A program made the position numbers and the translations under genes. Below are positions 35,230 through 40,356 of a stretch of DNA of 40,356 nucleotides, piece by piece; position 1 is the first letter of the stretch, and each line of letters begins with the position of its first letter. The stretch comes from Chromera velia (Eukaryota; Sar; Chromeraceae). A model generated the notes under the pieces. That model worked only from the letters and a program-made list of their open reading frames with translations, ran no database searches and was not told where the DNA came from. Where the stretch lies: NCBI GenBank assembly GCA_018398765.1, contig JAHBMJ010000593.1:2501-42856 (forward strand), in the 5' to 3' direction.

Positions 35230-35261
<32 letters not shown>

Positions 35262-35508
35262 GAAAGAAAGAAAGAAAGAGAGAAAGCAAGAAAGAAAAAA
35301 AGAAAGAAAGAAAGAAAAAAAGAAAAAAAGACAGAAAGAAAGAAAGAAAGAAAGAAAGGAAGGAAGAAAGAAAGAAAAAAAGAAAGAAAGGAAGGAAGGA
35401 AGGAAGGAAGGAAGAAAGAAAAAAAGAAAGAAAATATCGACGGACGGGGTCTTGTAGCGACCTAAAAAATTCTTCTCGCACTCTTGACCAGTTCCAAAGT
35501 TTCGCCAT
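34031..35508 (-). CDS. Predicted 77-aa small protein, unknown function (2 exons)
   Basis: Exon 2 (34197-34031) is the better-supported part. It follows a GCTTGCAG acceptor and encodes KCFTVGSEYFKQCKSKMEER, then a segment with IPNW and a charged helix ending in MAAQA-stop. Exon 1 (35508-35442) starts MAKLWNWSRVREEFF and ends at a GTCGAT donor in phase 1, which matches the two leading bases of exon 2. The joined protein is basic and amphipathic at the N-terminus and helical at the C-terminus, which would suit a small mitochondrial or membrane-complex subunit, but I recognise no family. The start is at a TGCAG boundary, so a spliced 5' leader is possible. The intron (35441-34198) holds CAGG and AAAG tracts. 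The exon pairing is inferred from frame only. Confidence 0.4.
34843..34945. repeat. (CAGA)n/(CAGG)n tract
   Basis: CAGA and CAGG units in the intron of the predicted small minus-strand gene; includes a run of four CAGG units repeated with CAGACAGG spacers. Confidence 0.9.
35041..35434. repeat. (AAAG)n tract, about 390 bp
   Basis: AAAG units with AACG and AAAC variants and a short GGAA block near the right end. It lies in the intron of the predicted small minus-strand gene, so the transcript would carry CUUU repeats close to the donor. Confidence 0.95.
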
Positions 35509-35534
35509 CTGCAGTTAATTGAGTTCATACATGA

Positions 35535-36962
35535 ACATTAGGTAATCTTACTTATAAAACGACATTTTTGAGCTTGGATGGGACAGTGTGACTGTAGACG
35601 GATGGCTGCCTGACCTGGCCATGCGAGCATATGCGTGCGTGCGTCATAGAACATTGCACATGCATGCAGTCGCACGGATACCAATCTGTTGCCACCGTCT
35701 CTCTCTGTTCTTTTCTTTTTTTCCATCAATCTCAAATGAAAAGTGGCACAGAAGCTACGACATTCAAAACGAAGACCAGATCTGAGATTGTGATAATTTT
35801 CCGATGCGATTCGTACTGTTTTCAGGCTAAAATGGCGATATTTTTTATCTTTTCATTTCTGTTTGGCATGTAGAAAAGCCTGGAGCAGGGGGATGGCTAC
35901 GCCGCCAGATGATGGCTCGTCCTCTACCTCCTTTACTCTATGAAAGTTGGCAGCGGGTAAGTGCAGGAACATGTGACTGGGTAGAGAGGGAAGAAGTTGA
36001 ACGCGTTTTGAGAGAAAGAGATGTAGAAGTGGGAAGCCAGAAGGTAGTCCAAGACGATCACGTAAATTATGTGTTGCTGGGAGTGACGTCGCCTGGAGAA
36101 ACTCTCCGGATATGGTGTGGAACGGAAACGGCAGGCCCACGGGATGGAGGAAAGAAAGCTAAACAGATTGCTGCTGCTCGCGTGTTCGGTTTGGGAAAAC
36201 CGAAAGGTTTTTTCTTTCATTTCTCGTCAGAGCCAGGGAAAGGGACGCCGTGGCTGTCTTGTTTAGACAGAAGCAGCGTGAGGGTGTATGTGGTGGATGT
36301 TGTGAAATCACAGACGGTCTCCTACGAAGTGGAGGCTGATTTCACAGGTGCTCTTTATGCAATAGAATATGTGAGAGGGCGGATTATGAAATGGACCCGT
36401 CCTTTCAAGAAAATCCAAGTGCGGGGCGCATTCATAGGAAGGGGAGAGATGGAGAAGCTAGAAGAAGAGACCATGAGAGGTCTCGTTTTTACCTATGGGC
36501 CCGAGTGGAAGGCTCGGATGGTCGATGAGGACGGAACATGGCTCTCTGGATTGCCCCTGTTGTGGGCGCATGTGTGTGGCCGCTGTTTTCATTGTGGGGG
36601 GTGTGTAAAAGAGTGTGGCGGTGCAAGAAGTTGTTCGGTTGTTTTTCTCCCTTTGCCTCCCCGTAGAGGCGTTGGACGGCCTCGCAATGCATGTGACATC
36701 TGCCGAAGAGACCCTAGAAACGTTAGGTGCCTGCAAGATGGTCAGTGCGCTGCCCGTGCAGAAGCTCGTGCAGAGACTTAATTTAGAAAATAACAGACAT
36801 TTGAGTGTTTTTATACTTTTTGTGGGTCATTACTAAGTTTTCTATTTAAAATAAAATTTATACTTGTGTGGCTGATTTCTATCTATTTTTTTAGAGATTT
36901 GTTGTTTTTTTCTCTATAGAAAGTCCCTACGATGTCTATTTATGATTGAGATTACCTAATGT
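35535..36962. mobile_element. Putative TIR-bounded element, 1,428 bp, carrying a 290-codon ORF
   Basis: The left end reads ACATTAGGTAATCT (35535-35548). The right end (36949-36962), read inward on the other strand, has the same 14 bases. The match continues imperfectly inward to about 31 bp (26 of 31, with a TATAAA...GACAT block on the left and CATAAA...GACAT on the right). The enclosed DNA holds one long plus-strand ORF and an AT-rich tail with AATAAA at about 36851. The flanks outside the repeats are loosely similar, but I find no clear target-site duplication, so membership of any known superfamily is not supported. It separates the small minus-strand gene from ClpR. Confidence 0.4.
35909..36781 (+). 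CDS. Orphan 290-aa protein inside the TIR-bounded region
   Basis: A single open frame of 291 codons beginning MMARPLPPLL. No domain is recognised. It has a basic middle (GGKKAKQIAAARVFGLGKPK), a segment with YAIEYVRGRIMKWTRPFKK, and a Cys-rich C-terminus with CGRCFHCGGC and later CDICRR. The C-terminal part may be intron instead: CCTCCCCGTAG at about 36655-36665 is a possible acceptor, and the frame just after it encodes a helical segment (EALDGLAMHVTSAEE) that stays open to 36836. A short ATG ORF at 35893 precedes it. Coding reality is supported by length outside repeats, not by homology. Confidence 0.45.
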   Translation: MMARPLPPLLYESWQRVSAGTCDWVEREEVERVLRERDVEVGSQKVVQDDHVNYVLLGVTSPGETLRIWCGTETAGPRDGGKKAKQIAAARVFGLGKPKGFFFHFSSEPGKGTPWLSCLDRSSVRVYVVDVVKSQTVSYEVEADFTGALYAIEYVRGRIMKWTRPFKKIQVRGAFIGRGEMEKLEEETMRGLVFTYGPEWKARMVDEDGTWLSGLPLLWAHVCGRCFHCGGCVKECGGARSCSVVFLPLPPRRGVGRPRNACDICRRDPRNVRCLQDGQCAARAEARAET

Positions 36963-38347
36963 ATGTCCATGAAAGTCTCATACCGTATTCGACGTGTGGG
37001 TGTACATTTGAGTTGTGGCATTTCTCCGTAAGCAAGCAAGTCACAGATAAAGAACACTCGCATGACTGAAGGAGAGCCGACGTGACTGAGAAAAGAAAGC
37101 TTAGGTTCCGGCCCAGCAAGCGTTTCCTCGCCAGAAAGGTTTCAGAAGCAAGTAGATATGGAACGAAACGCGCTTCATTTCCACCGGCCCTGCAACTCAA
37201 TTGGATGGCTTCAGTTGAGCTTACATCGAGCTGTCTTCTTGAGGCAGCCCGCACCAATTTCTTATTTTGTCGTAAACTGACTCTCCTGCCTCTTCGAATT
37301 TCCATTAAAATCGGTCTGACATCTCTGTGCATGCAGCCCGGGAGGTCTGTCTGTTTTATCTGCTTGCCTTCCCTGCGTTGCACGTAGAGTCTGCATCTTC
37401 CCGCTTCGGTTTCTTGGTCACAACTTACTTGCCCGGCCTGTGGCAGGCACAGCAAAGGATATCGGCAGTAGCATCCTTCCCCCTGAGCATCGTCTTAGTC
37501 GTGCTCTCCCTGTGTCTCTCTGCCTCCGTCTCCTTGTGCTGCAAGAAGCTTCCTGGCAAGGTAGAGAACTCCGTTCCTCTCGCGAGGAAGATGCAAGAAC
37601 TGCAAAAGACCAGAATTGCCCGCATGTCGCCTTGCCGTTTTTTTTTTCTCAATCAGGAAGTCTGCTGGCAGCGGTGTCAAGGTTGAGTGAGGCGCAGAAC
37701 CAGCAGCGCTTCACTAAAAGCTTATATTCATAGCTACTCGGACGTCGACGAGACTGTATGCATATATATGCGTGGTTCAAGTGCAAAGCAATTCACCCAG
37801 GTCTTTATGTCCTTCAGATCGATCAGCAAACGTTCGATCGAAGCTCCAAAAAGGCCGGGTGTCAGAGACTTGACGTACAACGTACGTACATTCCAAAAAT
37901 GATCAGACAAATCATATAAAACTACATGCATGCATGCATGCATCTAAATTCTTTTTTTTTCGATTTTTTAAATTATAACAAATTTAAAATTCCGCATGCA
38001 TGCATTTGGGCCTGCATGTAGCTGTACGTATGCGTGGCGGGATGGCCGAGCTCAAACACGCGCGTCATGGAAGAATCTACAGCCGGCTTTCTTCTCTCCC
38101 TGACTTACGCATCTTCATCTTACGCCAGCTTCACGGTTCACCTTGGCGGTTTCCTTCGTCTAGTTCTCACTGGAGTTACCTGTAATCCCAAACAAAAGAG
38201 AGGGGGCGAGGTTCGTCCATGCAGACATGTGTTTGCATCCTTGCACATAATTTCACTTGTTCTTGTCTCGGAGACAATTGAGACAGCTGTATAGAGCTTA
38301 GAAATAGTGAGTACAGAGCGAGCTACTTAGACACAGTCCGGTGAGAA
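36963..38347. other. Upstream region of ClpR, no convincing gene
   Basis: 1.4 kb with open frames of 119 codons (+, 37327-37686) and 167 codons (-, 36952-37455) that overlap each other and resemble no family. Two clusters of TGCATGCA occur at 37925-37943 and 37994-38004, about 350-420 bp before the ClpR start, flanking an AT-rich stretch. The ClpR promoter should lie in this region. Confidence 0.5.
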
Positions 38348-40025
38348 ATGACTTGTTGCCGAGCTTTCTTTCTTGGGAGTGCGTTAGTGTGGAATTCTGT
38401 GGTTGCATTCAAATTCCTTTCCGGCGTGACAAATGTGAATCGGCGCGGGATCGGACGTTTGCCGTCTCGCGGTTCGGCTGAGTCTCTAACGGGAAGGCCT
38501 TTGTCATCTTCACCAAGTTTTCGCATTCACGGCTCCACTGCCTCAAGTGGTGTATTGGAAATGCCGACTACTGCCTTGGGAAGTCGCTGTCTCCTGGTCA
38601 GTCAGTCATTCAGCCGTCAGTCAGCCAATGTTGTAGGCCGAGCTAAGACATCCGTCTCCGTGCTAGTTTATTTCTGTTGTTCTGTAGCAGGCTGCTTCCG
38701 CCCCCCCTTTTTCATTATTCTCTGATCAGTCGACGTCTCTAGATACCTATCTTCGACTGAGAACACCCGTCTCGTCTCCGTTGGACTGCACGAAAGAACG
38801 CTGGCGTCTCCTTCCTCTCCATTCTATGCAGGTGCCATACAAAGCAAGGGGGGGACCTTACGGGGACTTTTGGTACTGGGAGGACCTGGACAACGTTCTG
38901 TTGCAGGACAGAATCATCTTTGTGGGAAAGTATTTGGACGAAGATGAGTGTAACAACTTGATTGCGTCCCTTCTTTATCTCCGGTCGGTAAGCTTTCTTC
39001 CATCTGCGTGCGCCTGTGTGCGTGCGTCCGTGCGCGCGCGTGTATCCGTCAATCCTTCCGTGCGTCTGTGTCTCCTTCCGATCTATGTCTCTTTCAGACA
39101 TAGCCTCAGCAAAAGATTACCCAACTTTCTTTGGATGTTCTGTGCCCCCAAAGGACCTGCAGCTTCTCCTTTTGCATGGGTAGACCCATGCGTCAAAAAT
39201 GTGGTAGACACGTCAGACAAAGCAGACGGAGAGGCAGAGAGAGAGAGAGAAAGAGAGAGAGGGGGGGGGGGGGGGGGGGGNNNGGGGGGGGGGGGGGAGG
39301 GAGGAGCAGACAGACAGACAGGGAGAGCGAGAAAGAAGGACAGGGAGAGAGAGAGAGAGAGAGAGAGAGAGGTAGCTTTGTGTTCCTTCTTGCAACTGCA
39401 GCTCCGACGATGCAAAGAAGCCCATCTCGATCTACTTCAACGCTCCCGGAGCTCTCTTGAAGTCCTGCATGGCTGTATACGACACGATGATGTCCATAGA
39501 GTGCCCCATCTACACGCTGAATCTCGGTGGGCAAGTGCTTCTCTTGACGATTCGTCTCGGTGTTTGTTTGTTTGTTTGTTTTTGGGGGGGTTCAAATTTG
39601 TTGTGTAACCCTTCTCTTCTGATTGATATCTACAAAGGGAAAGGGTGAAGGAGAGATATCCGTTGGCTGAGGTCAAATGGACGATGACAGCCCGCTGAAT
39701 GCCCAATTTCTTCTGCTTCCCTCGTCTTTCTTTTGCCCTGCGTACCCACCCAGCCCTCATTCTTCTTTCTTCTTCCCTTTCCTTTAGCATTGGCCAACCT
39801 GCCCTCCTTTGTTTCTCCCCCCCCCACCCCCCTCTCTCTCCCTCTCTCTGGCTGTCTCGTCTCGATCGGCGGAATTCGAAAGAAAACCGTCACTAACTCT
39901 CTCTCTTTCACGCAGAGACCCGCACACACACACACATACACACACACACACTCACTGACATGGTTTCTTTTTTTCTTTCTTTCTTTCTTTCTTCCTTCCT
40001 TCCTTCCTTCCTTTCTTTCTTTCTT

Positions 40026-40079
<54 letters not shown>

Positions 40080-40356
40080 TGTAAAAGAGGGGGAGGGAGA
40101 GGCATGAAACGAGAACAGTCATGCAGTGACGGAGAGAACTGAAATAGACGGGCAATGAGGAGAAAGTCAGGGTGAGAGAGGGAGGGACAAATTCTTCAAG
40201 ACCATTCCGAGACCCTCTCACTCACTTATCTGTGCTTTCTTCTGCATGTGTGTCCAGATTCGCCTTTCCTCCATCATCCTTAGGGCAATCAATCACAAAT
40301 TCCCCCCCAACGCCCTCCTCTTGCCTGCTGATCCGTTTGGAAATGCACCACACGCC
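38348..40356 (+). CDS. Plastid-targeted ClpR (inactive ClpP-family subunit), 5' part, runs off window
   Basis: ClpP-family barrel subunit of the plastid Clp protease. Exon 1 (38348-38596, 83 aa) is a leader. Residues 1-20 form a hydrophobic signal peptide ending VVA, then Phe21 and a Ser/Arg-rich transit-like stretch, the layout used for complex plastids. Exon 2 (38832-38983) has ARGGPYGDFWYWEDLDNVLL then QDRIIFVGKYLDEDECN, the ClpP opening. Exon 3 (39402-39526) has ISIYFNAPGALLKSCMAVYD then TMMSIECPIYTLNL. In ClpP the equivalent loop is SPGGSVTAG with the nucleophilic Ser; here Leu replaces it, so this subunit should lack catalysis and is ClpR-like. Donors GTCAGT, GTCGGT, GTGGGC; phases 0, 2, 1. 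Sequence after 39526 must hold further exons: direct joining to a candidate after TGTCCAG at 40259 hits a stop, so at least one exon in between is unresolved. The 3' end lies beyond the window. Confidence 0.8.
39231..39371. repeat. (GA)n and poly-G tract with a 3-base N gap in ClpR intron 2
   Basis: GA units, then a G run interrupted by NNN at 39281-39283 with G runs on both sides, then CAGA and GA units up to the exon 3 region. The three Ns probably mark an unresolved G homopolymer. Confidence 0.9.
39967..40082. repeat. (CTTT)n-(CCTT)n-(CTTT)n-(CT)n-(TG)n compound array
   Basis: Five simple-repeat blocks in succession, with the plus strand pyrimidine-rich and then TG. It lies within the unresolved downstream part of the ClpR gene and is therefore probably intronic. 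Confidence 0.95.

Noticed and set aside
34769-35528. Minus-strand ORFs with SFFLSF and CLPACL repeats
   Set aside because: Pure translation of CTTT and CTGCCTG repeats; only the first 22 codons from 35508 look non-repetitive and are kept as a possible exon.
35522-35575. Upstream mini-exon ATGTCGTTTTATAA before the small minus-strand gene
   Set aside because: It would require an intron of only about 43 nt, far shorter than any other intron in the window, and it overlaps the inverted repeat end.
36952-37686. ORFs of 167 codons (-) and 119 codons (+) upstream of ClpR
   Set aside because: They overlap on opposite strands, show no family resemblance and have no supporting splice or context signal.
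38036-38125. tRNA-like start GGCGGGATGGCCGAGC with a good A box
   Set aside because: No matching acceptor-stem partner or proper B box (GGTTCRANNCC) follows at a workable distance.

Overview
This is nuclear DNA from an intron-rich eukaryote with a complex (secondary) plastid. My best guess is a photosynthetic alveolate of the chromerid type, such as Chromera velia. Reasons: a ClpP-family protein begins with a signal peptide followed by a transit-like stretch, genes carry many introns of about 160-650 bp, and introns and intergenic DNA are full of microsatellites. There are no bacterial operons, rRNAs or CRISPR arrays. The species is inferred, not proven.

Layout. 1-492 is probably the last exon of a plus-strand gene entering from the left. 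493-5829 is microsatellite-rich DNA with no convincing gene. 5830-9271 is AT-rich and contains a 1,856-bp hAT-like DNA transposon (6719-8574) with terminal inverted repeats and an 8-bp target duplication. 9272-11656 (minus) is a two-exon gene for an acidic, coiled-coil, probably secreted or plastid-targeted protein of unknown function. 12451-25623 (plus) is the main gene: an exportin-7 (RanBP16) orthologue in 25 exons, 1,130 aa, reconstructed in full frame. 26876-29485 (minus) is a Mediator subunit 18-like gene whose intron contains an assembly gap. 30133-33005 (plus) is a complete three-exon, fungal-type (Fcy1) cytosine deaminase with an approximately 640-bp purine tract in intron 2. 34031-35508 (minus) is a predicted two-exon gene for a 77-aa protein. 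35535-36962 is bounded by imperfect inverted repeats of about 31 bp and carries a 290-aa orphan ORF, so it may be an undescribed mobile element. 38348-40356 (plus, runs off the window) is a plastid ClpR: a ClpP-fold protein in which the catalytic serine is replaced.

The host genes alternate strictly in strand. Divergent pairs share 0.6-2.8 kb upstream regions. Convergent pairs are separated by AT-rich, microsatellite-poor islands. The genes serve unrelated housekeeping roles: nuclear transport, transcription, pyrimidine salvage and plastid proteolysis.

The most unusual signals are in the introns. Most exportin donor sites have C at +3, several donors are the first unit of a tetranucleotide array such as (GTCA)n, and acceptors are overwhelmingly TGCAG, often preceded by UG repeats rather than a pyrimidine tract.
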